Notes: generated by a model from the sequence alone, not told the origin. Shown: positions 39,206 to 49,859, counted from the first letter of the stretch. The stretch: DNA of 64,000 nt from JAJYIW01 sp963781665 (GCA_963781665.1 CAWAGA010000002.1:5146001-5210000), one strand, 5' to 3'. Numbers and translations: made by a program.

Positions 39206-39895
39206 ATGGTGAATGAAATTATGGCGAGTTTAAAGAAAAACGATCGGCCTGATGAGCCTGTCCCCGGAGAAGGTTTCAAACCGGCAGAAACACTGTTGAT
39301 TACCACCCTCGACCAATTGAAAGCAATCGGCGACCCGCTCCGCATGAATATCCTCGAAGCCATCGCAAAAGAAGCACTCAACGTCAAACAAATTGCCAGC
39401 CGCCTGGGTGTCCCACCTACCCGGTTATACTATCACGTCACCACCCTCGAGGAAAATGGATTTGTCACGGTCGTCGATACCCGCGTTAAATCAGGCATCA
39501 TTGAAAAGTTCTACCGTATGGCAGCAGAAAATATTCAAGTCGACCGCAAGCTGCTTTTAACATCTGCGCCTTCAGAGCAAGCGTTCGAAAATCTTATGAC
39601 GCTTATCCTGGATTCAACCCGGAAGGGACTGGCTGAAAGCTACAAGTCCGGTTTATTCGATCTACCAGAAGTCGAAACCCAAAAATCGGAAAACCTCATT
39701 CTGTCCCATCTGGTACTGAGCCTGCCCAGAAGAAATGTTCCCAAATTTATCGACCGCTTAAAGGAATTGATCAAAGATCTGAACACCGAAGTAGAAGACG
39801 ACGACCCGGTCAATTATGGTTTCACAATTGCATTTTATCCCCACTCACCCCTGACGGGAAAAAGCAAATTGCGCGGCAAGCAAGAGAAAAAATAG
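39206..39895 (+). CDS. ArsR-like winged-helix transcriptional regulator
   Basis: 229 residues. HTH region near residues 35-95: LKAIGDPLRMNILEAIAKEALNVKQIASRLGVPPTRLYYHVTTLEENGFVTVV, followed by GIIEKFYRMAAENIQVDR. This is the HTH_20/ArsR-like fold in which recognition helix PPTRLYYHV contacts DNA. No metal-binding Cys motif is present, so metal sensing is unlikely. Placed 3 bases before an MFS gene, it probably represses its own operon and responds to the transporter's substrate. Confidence 0.87.
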   Translation: MVNEIMASLKKNDRPDEPVPGEGFKPAETLLITTLDQLKAIGDPLRMNILEAIAKEALNVKQIASRLGVPPTRLYYHVTTLEENGFVTVVDTRVKSGIIEKFYRMAAENIQVDRKLLLTSAPSEQAFENLMTLILDSTRKGLAESYKSGLFDLPEVETQKSENLILSHLVLSLPRRNVPKFIDRLKELIKDLNTEVEDDDPVNYGFTIAFYPHSPLTGKSKLRGKQEKK

Positions 39896-39898
39896 AAA

Positions 39899-41158
39899 AT
39901 GGCAAATCCTTCCGAAAAAAATAAAGGCTATAAGGCGGTATTATCCATCCCCAATTTCCGCAAGCTGTGGATCGGCCAGACGATTTCGCAAACCGGTGAT
40001 GGCCTCACCAACCTGGCTCTGCTGATCGTCATCAACCAGCTCACCGGTTCGCCGGCTGCGTTGGCCACGATGATGGTCGTGATCGCGATTCCCCAGCTTG
40101 TTTTCGGCCTGTTTGCCGGCGTTTACGCAGACCGGTGGGACCGCAAGCGGATTATGATCGTCTCCGACCTGTTGCGCGGCTTGTTGGTCCTGGGATTGGT
40201 AGTGGTACGCCGGCCTGAAGACATTTGGATCTTCTACGTGCTGGGATTTATGCAGGCAGTTGTCGGAACGTTTTTCGACCCGGCCAAGAGCGCCATGATT
40301 CCGACGATTGTGGACCATGACTCGCTCTTAGCTGCCAATGCCCTGACCCAGACGACGCGGGTGATCACCAATGTAGTTGGATCAGCGCTTGCCGGCCTCC
40401 TGGTCGGATTGCTGGACGGAGCCTGGCCAGCTTTCACCCTCGACTGCCTGTCGTTTCTCGTCTCGGCATTATTCATCAGCCGGATCGATGCGCCAACCCA
40501 TATCGCTCAGGTTGCCGGGAATGCCCGCCAGACATTTAAGCAGTTGGTGGATGGACTGCGCTACCTGGCAGGAAATCGAATACTGGTCGGCATCATGACG
40601 ACCTTTGCCGTGTCAATGCTGGGGTTGGGTGCGGTAAACGTCCTGATCGTCCCCTTCCTGACCAACAATTTACAGGTCCCGACTGAAGCCCTGGGAGCCA
40701 TCGATGCAGCCCAGGTGATCGGGATGGTCCTCGGCAGCACCCTGGTAGCAGTATTAGCCAATCGTCTAAAAACGGTGCAGATGATTGCCGGTGGGGTTGC
40801 ACTCCTGGGCGTCTTCATCGCAGCCTTTGGGGCCGCACCGATCGTCTGGGCTGCACTGGTAAGCCTGTTTTTCGTCGGCCTGGCCCTGACGCCCGTGCAA
40901 GCGGCTGCCGCAGCGCTGCTGCAAGGCACCGTTCCGGATGAAAAACTTGGTCGTGCCAGTTCAGCCATGAATACGGTCATCGCCCTGGCTTCGGTTATCT
41001 CTATGAGCGTGGCTGGCCTCCTGGGGAACGCGCTTGGCGTTCGGCAGGTATTCTACCTTTCAGGAGCGATTACAATCCTGGCCGGGCTGCTGGCTGCCGT
41101 TTTGATGCGCTCCCCGGTTCGCCCAGCTGTATCCCCCGTGGTTTCAGCCGAAGGATAA
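39899..41158 (+). CDS. MFS transporter (drug-efflux/macrolide-exporter-like)
   Basis: 419 residues with 12 helices. N-terminal FRKLWIGQTISQTGDGLTNLALLIVI is typical of MFS_3/enterobactin- or macrolide-efflux-like exporters, and FAGVYADRWDRKRIMIVSDLLRG is the loop 2-3 signature. FDPAKSAMIPTIV and the long cytoplasmic loop follow in family order. Cotranscribed with the HTH regulator upstream, which suggests inducible efflux of a toxic compound. Confidence 0.9.
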   Translation: MANPSEKNKGYKAVLSIPNFRKLWIGQTISQTGDGLTNLALLIVINQLTGSPAALATMMVVIAIPQLVFGLFAGVYADRWDRKRIMIVSDLLRGLLVLGLVVVRRPEDIWIFYVLGFMQAVVGTFFDPAKSAMIPTIVDHDSLLAANALTQTTRVITNVVGSALAGLLVGLLDGAWPAFTLDCLSFLVSALFISRIDAPTHIAQVAGNARQTFKQLVDGLRYLAGNRILVGIMTTFAVSMLGLGAVNVLIVPFLTNNLQVPTEALGAIDAAQVIGMVLGSTLVAVLANRLKTVQMIAGGVALLGVFIAAFGAAPIVWAALVSLFFVGLALTPVQAAAAALLQGTVPDEKLGRASSAMNTVIALASVISMSVAGLLGNALGVRQVFYLSGAITILAGLLAAVLMRSPVRPAVSPVVSAEG

Positions 41159-41196
41159 GATCCATCTTTAGATTTTTATGCGCCAATTACGTGGAT

Positions 41197-41218
41197 TTTT
41201 AACATTGATATGTTAAAA
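41197..41218. repeat. Inverted repeat TTTTAACAT / ATGTTAAAA
   Basis: Nine-base arms (41197-41205 and 41210-41218) with a TGAT loop, between the MFS stop and the next gene's ATG at 41244. It could be an operator or a weak terminator. There is no T-run beyond the stem. Confidence 0.45.
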
Positions 41219-41243
41219 TCTCTGTAGAATTTCAGGGAAAGAT

Positions 41244-42083
41244 ATGAACGAAATCAGTGATACCGATATAAAAGCGGTCCAAAAAACGGGCTGGTACCGC
41301 AGCCAGGCTTTCTGGGGGGTGCTGCTCGCCTGGGTTGCGAGCATTGCCTTAGCGCTGCAGATCCGGGCCTTATTGAATTTTCCGGCCGGTTTAGACCCCT
41401 CGTTTGATTATGCGCTGGCGTCACTCTTCTTATTAATTTTCTTGATGGGAGCTCTCATGATCGGGCGCAGTGTGATCGAGACGGTCTTCAAACCGTTAAG
41501 ACAGCGCCTGCGTTACGCTAACATGGCTATGGTAGTGGTAATCATTCTTTTAATCGTTAACATAGGGACCTGTCTCTTGCTATTTTCGGCAAATTCAGCT
41601 TTTCTTAAAGGTTACCGGACGATCGTGATCGACGAGCCTCGACCTGACAATTCTTTCCTCACCTTTCCAACCCCAGCCAATCCCGGGCCTACCCCAACCT
41701 ACAATCCCGAGGCTGCATATTTGAGTGGAAATATCATTTCGTCTTTGGACGGATTTCGCATCGGCCAAATTACCCTGAACTTTTCAAATTCCTTTTCGGT
41801 GATCAACTCGATCCAGTTATTTATCTTCAATATCCCTTGTGTTGTGCAGCAAAACGGTCAGGATTCCACCTACGCCGTCGAAGAAAGTAAGCCATTCATC
41901 CCCGGACCCTTCCAGGTACAGAACCAGGATTTCTTCATCAATCAAGAGATTGCTGTCATCCACGGGGTGGTTGCATCGCCGCAAGACGTGCACGGGACGA
42001 TTTACCTTCATTTTGTGGATCCATCGAACGGCCAAAGCTGCGATATCGGTAATGCCACCTGGCAAACATCGCCCAGCCCATAA
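41244..42083 (+). CDS. Membrane protein with extracellular domain, unknown function
   Basis: 279 residues. Three hydrophobic segments near the N-terminus (AFWGVLLAWVASIALALQI, ALASLFLLIFLMGALMI, MAMVVVIILLIVNIGTCLLLFSA), then an exported domain of about 150 residues with a Pro/Thr linker (FPTPANPGPTPTYNPEA). One conserved-looking Cys pair (IPCVVQQ, GQSCDIG) may form a disulfide. No family recognised. It sits alone between the MFS gene and glmS. Confidence 0.6.
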   Translation: MNEISDTDIKAVQKTGWYRSQAFWGVLLAWVASIALALQIRALLNFPAGLDPSFDYALASLFLLIFLMGALMIGRSVIETVFKPLRQRLRYANMAMVVVIILLIVNIGTCLLLFSANSAFLKGYRTIVIDEPRPDNSFLTFPTPANPGPTPTYNPEAAYLSGNIISSLDGFRIGQITLNFSNSFSVINSIQLFIFNIPCVVQQNGQDSTYAVEESKPFIPGPFQVQNQDFFINQEIAVIHGVVASPQDVHGTIYLHFVDPSNGQSCDIGNATWQTSPSP

Positions 42084-42145
42084 ACCTGCTAATAACATCA
42101 ACTAAAACCTAAAAAATCCCAATATTAAAAAAGGAAACCCAATTA

Positions 42146-43933
42146 ATGTGCGGTATTTTTGGCATCGTCACTGACAAAGATAAAAACCTTGGTCCCATTC
42201 TGATCGAAGCAGCCCGGCGGTTGACGTATCGCGGTTACAATTCGGTCGGAGCCGCTACGTTGAGCGGTTCGACCATCGACCTGCGAAAGGATGTCGGTCG
42301 GGTAGACGAAGTTGCCGCAAAATATGGCCTGGCTGAAATGACCGGCAGTCGCGGGATCACTCAGCTGCGCTGGGCTACTTTTGGCGAGCCGTCAATGATC
42401 AATGCCCAACCTCACCTCGATTCAGATGGCGACATGGTCGGCGCACACAATGGAAACGTCGTCAATAACGTCGAGCTGCGCCAGGAGTTTATGGCCGAAG
42501 GGATGACGGTCAGGTCGACCAACGACGGTGAATCATGCATTCACGCGGTCGAGCGCTACGTGGATCGTGGCTCTGATTTTATCGAAGCTATCCGCCGTGC
42601 CCACCAGGATTTGAAAGGCGATTATGCTTTCGTCATCGGAAGGATCGACGATGATAAATTGTATGCCATCAAGAAAGGATCGGGCCTGGTCGTTGGCATT
42701 GGAGCAGGCTTTACCTGCGTCTCGTCCGATTTACCTTCTATTCTGCCTCTCACCCGCACCATCATCCGCATCCAGGATGGGGAAATCATCACGCTCTGGG
42801 CCGACCGGGTCGAGCTGCGTTCCGTCAAAGACGGCCAGGTGATCGCCAGAGAACCTGAGGTTGTAACCGATACCATGGAAGCCGTGCAAAAAGGTGGTTA
42901 CAACCATTTCATGCTCAAAGAGATCCACGAACAGCCTGAGGTCGCCCGGACGCTTTTACATGCCCTGGACGATAACCCCGACCTCGACGGCATCATCGAC
43001 CGCATCCGCGCAGCACGCAACGTCTATTTCGTCGGTTGCGGGACCAGCTATCACGCCTGCCTGGCAGGTGCAATCTTTTTCTCGCGGATCGCAGGAAAAC
43101 CGGTTTATCCCGTCCTGGCGCCTCAATTCATCCCCCAATGCCTGCCGTCCATCGATGGACGCGACGTTGGCATCTTTGTCAGCCAATCTGGCGAGACAAA
43201 GGATGTATTGAATGCCCTCCAGGCAGCCCAGGAACGCCAGATGACCTGTTTTGGACTGGCTAATGTGATCGGATCGACCCTGGCCCGGACGACTGCCGGG
43301 TGGCTGCCATTATGCTGCGGTTATGAAATCTCGGTACCGGCGACCAAGACCTTCACCAACCAGGTAATCAGCTTCCTTTACCTGGCCTATCGCCTGGCTG
43401 GTCGCGATACCCACGAACTGGCCGCTATCCCTGATTTGATGGACAAGACGCTCATTCAGACCGACCCGGTGGTGAAATCACTGGTGCCGGTGATTAACCC
43501 ATGGAACGATGTTTATTCATTGGGATTTGGCGTTACCTACCCCATCGCTTTAGAAGGCGCTCTGAAGCTCAAGGAAATTACCTATGCGCATTGCGAGGGG
43601 ATGCTTTCGACTGAGTTCAAACACGGCCCATTATCTGCAGTCACCCCTGGCTTCCCGGTCCTGTTTGTATCTGGGCCAGAAGACTCGCCCTTGATCGTCA
43701 GCGGCATTAACGAAGTTACCTGCCGGGGTGGCCGGGCCATTACCATCGGGCAAGCGGACCCACGCCTGAAATCCAATACCAGCGACCTTATTACGATCCC
43801 CGATGCATCCCCCGAGATATCAGCGCTCCTGGCCGTACTGCCGCTGCAGCTGCTGTCTTATTACATGGCGGTAGCGCGCGGAAACGACCCGGATTTTCCC
43901 AGGAACCTGAGCAAAACCCTCACGGTCGATTAG
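42146..43933 (+). CDS. glmS: Glutamine-fructose-6-phosphate aminotransferase (isomerizing)
   Basis: Makes glucosamine-6-phosphate from fructose-6-P and glutamine, the entry to UDP-GlcNAc and peptidoglycan. 595 residues. N-terminal class II glutaminase domain (MCGIFGIVTD with nucleophile Cys2, RGYNSVGAAT, RWATFGEPS, AHNGNVVNN), then two SIS domains (VYFVGCGTSYHACLAG, FVSQSGETKDVLNAL; GALKLKEITYAHCEGMLSTEFKHGPLSAV) and the C-terminal RNLSKTLTVD, matching the RNLAKSVTVE tail of GlmS. The start follows AAAAAGGAAAC. No glmS ribozyme was recognised in the short upstream gap. The stop overlaps the convergent trkA-like gene by 14 bases. Confidence 0.9.
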   Translation: MCGIFGIVTDKDKNLGPILIEAARRLTYRGYNSVGAATLSGSTIDLRKDVGRVDEVAAKYGLAEMTGSRGITQLRWATFGEPSMINAQPHLDSDGDMVGAHNGNVVNNVELRQEFMAEGMTVRSTNDGESCIHAVERYVDRGSDFIEAIRRAHQDLKGDYAFVIGRIDDDKLYAIKKGSGLVVGIGAGFTCVSSDLPSILPLTRTIIRIQDGEIITLWADRVELRSVKDGQVIAREPEVVTDTMEAVQKGGYNHFMLKEIHEQPEVARTLLHALDDNPDLDGIIDRIRAARNVYFVGCGTSYHACLAGAIFFSRIAGKPVYPVLAPQFIPQCLPSIDGRDVGIFVSQSGETKDVLNALQAAQERQMTCFGLANVIGSTLARTTAGWLPLCCGYEISVPATKTFTNQVISFLYLAYRLAGRDTHELAAIPDLMDKTLIQTDPVVKSLVPVINPWNDVYSLGFGVTYPIALEGALKLKEITYAHCEGMLSTEFKHGPLSAVTPGFPVLFVSGPEDSPLIVSGINEVTCRGGRAITIGQADPRLKSNTSDLITIPDASPEISALLAVLPLQLLSYYMAVARGNDPDFPRNLSKTLTVD

Positions 43934-44600
43934 CCGGGCCGATAATAGCCTGCAATTTTTCAAGATAACCAGCCTGGACGACTGCCAGGAGCTCATCAGC
44001 CGGTTGGAGCTGTGTCGACGGTTGGGGCATGATGAGATCACCCTTGCGGATAATTGCGATCAAGATGGTCTTGGCAACCGAGGTTAAATCCAGCTCCTGG
44101 ACGGTTTTTCCAGCCGCTTTCGATTGGGGATGAACCTTTTCTTCAATGACCGAGAATTGACCTTTACGCAGCTTGAGCAAGGTCGTCATATCGCCCAACG
44201 ACATTTCTTCCATAATCATGCGGCCGATCAAATCAGCCTGGTTGAGCGCAACGTCGACGCCCATTTCCGCCGTGAATAACCAGGCATTCTTGGGGTTGTT
44301 GATCCGGGCAATGGTGCGAGGAACATTGAACTCAAAACGCGCCAGGTTGGTAACCACCAGGTTGTTCTCGTCTTCGCCGGTCACGGCTGCCACCACATCT
44401 GTGCGATATATACCCGCGCTTTCAAGCAATTCCGGATCGGTGCCACTTCCGTGCAAGATAACGTCAGAGGGGAGCACCTGCTTCAACCGCTCGATCTCAT
44501 CCAGGTCTTGCTCGATCACCTTGACCTGGTGCTTTTCTTTAATTAATAACGCTGCCAGGTAGGAGCCTACTTTTCCTCCGCCAACGATGATGACTTTCAT
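43920..44600 (-). CDS. TrkA-family (RCK) potassium-transport regulatory protein
   Basis: 226 residues. Rossmann RCK-N domain MKVIIVGGGKVGSYLAALLIKEKHQVKVIEQD (NAD/ATP site, then acidic residue), HGSGTDPELLESAGIYRTDVVAAVTGEDENNL, and an RCK-C domain (EEKVHPQSKAAGKTVQELDL). Such proteins gate Trk/Ktr K+ channels as tetramers. The paired gene upstream (44619-45266) is a paralog in the same direction. No transporter gene (TrkH/KtrB) is in the window. Confidence 0.88.
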   Translation of the reverse strand: MKVIIVGGGKVGSYLAALLIKEKHQVKVIEQDLDEIERLKQVLPSDVILHGSGTDPELLESAGIYRTDVVAAVTGEDENNLVVTNLARFEFNVPRTIARINNPKNAWLFTAEMGVDVALNQADLIGRMIMEEMSLGDMTTLLKLRKGQFSVIEEKVHPQSKAAGKTVQELDLTSVAKTILIAIIRKGDLIMPQPSTQLQPADELLAVVQAGYLEKLQAIIGPANRP

Positions 44601-44618
44601 CTTATCTCTCCTCTGCCA

Positions 44619-45266
44619 CTAATAACCCAGCATGCTTTTGATCTTATCCATCGCGGTGGTGTAAACAGCCATGTGCACCAGGTCGCCTTCGGCGAACTCG
44701 GTCTGGAGGGTTGGCAAAAAGGTCTTGCCATCGCGGGTGATGGCGACCACACTGACCTCCCCGGTTACATTCATTTCACTCACCCTTCGCCCGATCATCC
44801 GGTAAGGAATCTCGACGTTCACCAATTGGGCGTCACCGGTTCCCAGCCTGGCGGCTTGCTCCATAGGTGAATTCGAGAGCAGGTCGACGAAGAATTCCAC
44901 CCCGATCGATACCGGCGACAAGGTCTGGATTCCAAGGCGGCGGTATATCTCGGCCTTGCGTGGCTCATACACTCTCGCAACCACCCGCGGCACCCGGAAA
45001 ATCTGGGTGGCAATGCGAGCAGAAATCACGTTGGCCTCATCGCTTTCCATGACCGCTGCCAGGCCGTCGGCTTTTTCGATACCGCTCTTAATCAAAACAT
45101 CGCGATCGAAGCCTACGCCGACCTGCGTTCGCCCGGTGAATTTTTTACCCAGGCGTTCGAACGCATTTGGATCTTTATCGACCATGGTGATCTGGTGGCC
45201 CTTCAAGCTCAAGGTCAATGCCAGCTTCGCCCCTACCCGGCCGCAGCCGATGATAATGATTCTCAT
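44619..45266 (-). CDS. TrkA-family (RCK) potassium-transport regulatory protein, second copy
   Basis: About 215 residues from ATG 45266 (GGGAGG 7 bases upstream; an earlier ATG at 45281 is weaker). RCK-N: MRIIIIGCGRVGAKLALTLSLKGHQITMVDKD; VGVGFDRDVLIKSGIEKADGLAAVMESDEANVISARI; RCK-C: ARLGTGDAQLVNVEIPYRMIGRRVSEM. It diverges from its neighbour, so it is an old duplication. The two proteins probably form a hetero-complex or act on two K+ channels. They share an operon with an 18-base gap between them. Confidence 0.88.
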   Translation of the reverse strand: MRIIIIGCGRVGAKLALTLSLKGHQITMVDKDPNAFERLGKKFTGRTQVGVGFDRDVLIKSGIEKADGLAAVMESDEANVISARIATQIFRVPRVVARVYEPRKAEIYRRLGIQTLSPVSIGVEFFVDLLSNSPMEQAARLGTGDAQLVNVEIPYRMIGRRVSEMNVTGEVSVVAITRDGKTFLPTLQTEFAEGDLVHMAVYTTAMDKIKSMLGY

Positions 45267-45320
45267 AGTTTCACCTCCCACTTGCAGGCAGATCCTTCAA
45301 TGAATGATAACAAGTATATG

Positions 45321-48132
45321 TCATTTACTTCGCCTTCGCAGAAAATATTTTCGAATTTCGTCGATGATTAACAACGAAGGGATGGTCGCAAACAGGAATA
45401 ACCAGTTTCTTAGCGGGAAAGGCCCGGTACCGATGAATGTGTTCAAGAATGGCAGGTAGACGATGGCGAATACGATCACTAACTCCGATGCGATCCCAAA
45501 CCAGAGCAGGCGGTTATTGAAGAGCGGATATTTAAAGAACGACAACCGCTCGGTTCGTTGAGCAAACAGATTCCCGATCTGAGTGCAGACCACCGCAGCC
45601 AACGCCATCGCGGTAGCGGAGGCATAGATCGGTCCCTTTCCCGGCAGATTGGTCCATTGGCCGGCAAAACCACTGGTCCAATATAAAAAATAGAAGGCAG
45701 CCATGGTCACTGCGGCTTGAACCAGTCCCAGATAAAGGTATGCCCTGACCAACATGGGGCGGGTGATAACATGTTCTTTCAAGGCTGCGCGGCGGGTGGT
45801 CCATTGTCCCAGGCTCGGGCGGTTCAGCTCCCAGGCCCAGAGCCGGCACCAGATCAGTGCCCAGGTCCACCGCCAGAATGTGCATGACGTTCAACGCTGG
45901 AGGGATCAACCCGCCGCTGAAGGCGAAGATAATGAACGGGATGGCTTCAGGTGTGTTGCTCGTGAAAATATAGCTGGTGAACTTCTTGATATTGGAATAG
46001 ACCGCCCGCCCTTCCTCAACCGCATTGACGATTGATGCAAAGTTATCGTCGGTCAGGATCATATCTGCCGCCTCTTTAGCCACATCCGTTCCTCCCAGGC
46101 CCATAGCCACGCCAATATCGGCTTTCTTGAGCGCAGGCGCATCATTGACGCCATCGCCGGTTACGGCAACGATCTGGCCGCCGCTCTTGAGAGCGCTGAC
46201 TACCCGCAGCTTATGCTCTGGGGCTACCCTGGCAAAGATCACCTCTTCTTGCAGGGCATTTTGGAGGGCATCGTCATCCATCTTATCCAGATCGATCCCG
46301 GTCACGATCCGAGGCCGCTCTGTTTTAACAATGCCTGTTTTTCGGGCGATGCTTTCAGCCGTCAGACCATAATCACCTGTGATCATAATCACACGGATAC
46401 CGGCATGGTTACACTTCTTTACTGCTTCGGCAACCTCAGGCCGAGGTGGGTCCATCATCGCCATCAAACCCAGGAAGACCAGGTCCCGCTCTACGTTTTC
46501 GGCGTTGAGCTGGCGCACATCGCCGGAGAGGAAGCTGCGGGCAACCGCGAGCACACGCAAACCGCTGCGGGCAAAACCGTCATTAGCGCCTATAATCTCG
46601 GCGCGGATGGTGTCGTCCAGGGCGATCTCAACGCCATTGCACCAGATGCGCGAACATAATTCGAGGATCTCTTTTGGAGCCCCTTTGACAAATGCTACTC
46701 GCTCTCCCCTTTCGATCGAATGGATCGTGCTCATCCGTTTGCGGCGCGAGTCGAAGGGGATCTCACGCCAGCGCGGGAATGACCGGTCTTCAACCTCCAG
46801 ATCGAGCCCGCCTTTCATCGCCGCGACCTTCAGTGCCGCCTCGGTCGGGTCACCCAGTATCGTCCAGCGAGAAGAATCGCCATTGGGAGATAAGACCCGG
46901 GCATTGTTGCACAGCGATGCAGCCCGCAACAACTGGACGAGATCCTGGCTGCTCGAATCCCGGATACGTAGGGAGGGCTGCCTGGCTGAAGGAGATTGGG
47001 TGTTGGGTGTAATTTTGCCTTTGGGTTCATAACCGATACCGCTGATTTTGTAACTTCCAGAGCCAATCCACAGGTCGGAAACTGTCATTTCATTCTGGGT
47101 AAGAGTTCCCGTCTTATCTGTACAGATGACGGAGGTACAACCCAGGGTTTCGACGGCTGAGAGCTTCTTGATCAAAGCGTGGCGTTTAGCCATCCGCTGA
47201 GTACCCATAGCTAAAGCCAGGGTCACCGTCGGCAGCAGCCCTTCAGGCACAAAAGCCACGATCATCCCCAATGCAAAAATGAAGCTTTCGGCAAAGCTGA
47301 TATGGGCGAACGCCAGCGCCATTCCGAAGAAGACCACCCCTACAACCAGGGCAAAGATTGTGACAATTTTGGTGACGCTATCCATTTCTTTTTGCAGCGG
47401 GCTCAGTTCGTTACCAACCGTCTGGGTCAGGTTGGCAATCTTGCCGAACTCGGTAGCCATGCCGGTCGATACGACCACACATTTGGCACTTCCGGCAGCG
47501 ACATTGGTACCGGCAAATACAAGGTTGGGGATCTCATTGTGAGCCAGACCGTTACCTTTGACCGGCATGTCGGTTTTATTGACTGCATTGGACTCCCCGG
47601 TCAAGGTCGATTGGTCGACTCGCAGTTCAGCTGCCTGTACCAGGCGGCAGTCCGCAGAGATACGATCACCTTCGCTGAGCCAGACCACGTCTCCTGGCAC
47701 CAGTTTCTCGGCTTCGATGCGCTGTTCCTGGCCATCGCGCATCACCCGGACGAAGGAAGGCAGGAGTTTCCGCAATGCCTCGGTCGCTTTTTCGGCCTGA
47801 AATTCCTGCCAGAAGCTAAATGCTCCGTTGATGAGAATGACCAGCCACACGGCGATGCTGAGTTGAGGCATTTTGGCGATCAAAGCCACGATGCCCCCAA
47901 TCCATAACAGGATAGCCATCGGATGGATAAAATTGGCCAGCAGCTTCAAATAAAGCGGTTTCCCCTTAACTTCTCTGAGGGCATTTACACCATACTTCTT
48001 GAGGCGAACGTCAGCTTCTGTCTGCGATAACCCATCGGGAGAGGAAGATAACGCTGAATAAACCTTTTCGACCGGTAATGAATGGATATTGACTTCGATC
48101 TGCTCTTGACGAGCAACATAATCAGCTTGCAT
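45321..48132 (-). CDS. P-type cation-transporting ATPase, type II (Ca2+/Na+-like; frameshifted)
   Basis: About 936 residues when corrected. Cation_ATPase_N at the start (VEKVYSALSSSPDGLSQTEADVRLKKYGVNALRE). Actuator loop LTGESNAV, phosphorylation motif CTDKTGTLTQNEM, nucleotide domain, and hinge TGDGVNDAPALKKADIGVAMG. The fourth-helix motif FVPEGLLPTVTLALA places it in the PII group. The frame breaks in CCTTG at about 45779-45784; dropping one base continues RSLKEHVITRPMLVRAYLYLG. Substrate Ca2+, Na+/K+ or H+ cannot be told from the sequence. It is directly downstream of the UMF1 MFS gene in the same orientation. Confidence 0.88.
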
Positions 48133-48290
48133 GATTTCTAAAAAGCCTTATTAAAAAATAATAACAGGAGACCAGGTGTAGAAAGCCCGGCCTTCCTGCA
48201 TTTTAATTTCGATCAGTACTCACGAGGGAAGGATTATAATACAAATCCAAATTCGTGACGGTTTTTTTATTCGACGGCAGCTTCTTACGC

Positions 48291-49682
48291 TCATGAACTC
48301 AAAGGTGGCTTTTCTGCCCTGAGCTCGTACTTTTTCACGTCGGCGATAGCCTTATCGACGTTTACAAAGGGTAATACCACCAATCCGAAAACAAAAAAGA
48401 AGATGAGCGAGAGAATGGCCGGGCGCAAGCTGCCGAAAGCTTGATTCATGGCCCCGAATAACAATGGGCCAATCCACGAGGTACCCCGTTCGCTGATCTC
48501 ATAAAAAGAATAGTATTCAGCTTGCTTACCGGTAGGGACCAGTTGAGCAAATAGGCTGCGGCTGATAGCCTGAGAACCACCCAGGACGAGGGCGATAAAA
48601 GCTCCCAGGATGAAGAATTCCACCACCCGGCTGTCACCTTTCAACCCTACATAGGCATATATCACCACGATCGCCCAGATGACCAGGCTAATAAGGATCG
48701 ACCGCTTGGCTCCTACCCATTTCGCCAGCTTACCCCAGAACAACGCACCAAAAAATGCCATGAATTGGATCATCAGGATGACGATCGTTAGTGTAGATTG
48801 GTCCATGCCGATGCCGCCGCGCAGGATGGGAGCCGCGGCGAAGGTCGATGCAACCGCAATCACCGTCTGGATGCCATCGTTGTAGAGGAAATAGGCCAAT
48901 AAAAATTTCAACGTCTCCGGGAAATTCTTCATCTCCTTCAAGGTCGACCAGAGCTGGCGGAAACCCACCCGGGCATAGGTCTCTCCCTTGGGCAGCTTCT
49001 TGACAGCGTGCCTGGGATGAAGGCGCATCCATGTGAAAAAGGAAAAGGACAGCCACCAGATGCCGGCGGAAGCCAGGTTGATGCGAATCGCCAGGTCAGT
49101 AGGGACGCCCAGCTTGTCGCGCAAAAGATAGAAAGCCAGGTTGAGCACCAGGAGGATGCCGTCGCCGAGATAACCCATAGCCCAGCCGTAAGACGATACC
49201 CGATCACGCTGGTCTTCGCTGGCAATATCCGGAAGGTATGAATTATAGAAGACCATCGCTGCACCAAACGCCAGGTTCGCCAGGATAAACAGCAACCCGC
49301 CTAACCACCACATTGAAGCAGTGATCAAGAACATCAGGATGGTCATGATGGCGCCGATAGTGGCGAAGATCTGCATCATCTGCTTGCGGCGGTGAGAATA
49401 ATCGGCAATCGCCCCTAAGATCGGCAGAAAAAGGACCTGCATCCCGACCGAGATCGAAATGCAGTAAGGGAAAAAGGAATCGGGAGCTATCGGTATCCCG
49501 GCCAGACGAGCCATTCCATCTGGAAAAGCTTTACCGGCTTCTGTCGCCAGGGTGGCGACGTAAGGTCCCAGGAAGACGGTCCCAACCGTTGTGCTGAAGG
49601 CCGAATTAGCCCAATCATACATTGCCCAACCAAATATCTCGCGTTTGTCGTTGATCAGCGGCTGGCGGGTTGCGGTTGCCAT
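48291..49682 (-). CDS. MFS transporter, UMF1/Atg22-like
   Basis: 463 residues. Start ATG 49682 with GGAG 8 bases before it. FGWAMYDWANSAFSTTVGTVFLGPYVA is the UMF1 (vacuole effluxer Atg22-like) signature; ADYSHRRKQMMQIFATIGA, FYNSYLPDIASEDQRDRVSSYGWAMGYLGDGILL and the closing YSFYEISERGTSWIGPLLFGA fit the family. Up to twelve helices. Export of amino acids or other small molecules is inferred by analogy only. The longest open frame begins at 49946, but that part has no family match. Confidence 0.87.
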   Translation of the reverse strand: MATATRQPLINDKREIFGWAMYDWANSAFSTTVGTVFLGPYVATLATEAGKAFPDGMARLAGIPIAPDSFFPYCISISVGMQVLFLPILGAIADYSHRRKQMMQIFATIGAIMTILMFLITASMWWLGGLLFILANLAFGAAMVFYNSYLPDIASEDQRDRVSSYGWAMGYLGDGILLVLNLAFYLLRDKLGVPTDLAIRINLASAGIWWLSFSFFTWMRLHPRHAVKKLPKGETYARVGFRQLWSTLKEMKNFPETLKFLLAYFLYNDGIQTVIAVASTFAAAPILRGGIGMDQSTLTIVILMIQFMAFFGALFWGKLAKWVGAKRSILISLVIWAIVVIYAYVGLKGDSRVVEFFILGAFIALVLGGSQAISRSLFAQLVPTGKQAEYYSFYEISERGTSWIGPLLFGAMNQAFGSLRPAILSLIFFFVFGLVVLPFVNVDKAIADVKKYELRAEKPPLSS

Positions 49683-49859
49683 GTTTATTCTCCGTTCATT
49701 GGATATTTTTGTTTTTAAGTTGGTGAACCTGGGTCTATTATATGTCTTTTTTGGTGAAAACCTCACACAAATTGGTTTTTCGGCAGAAACGCGGGACATT
49801 GAGACAATTTCGCGGACCCTCCAGACAATGAGATCACTTCCGGAATTATAATAACCATC

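Noticed and set aside
42084..42145. glmS ribozyme upstream of glmS
   Set aside because: Only 62 bases are available and no ribozyme core is recognisable.
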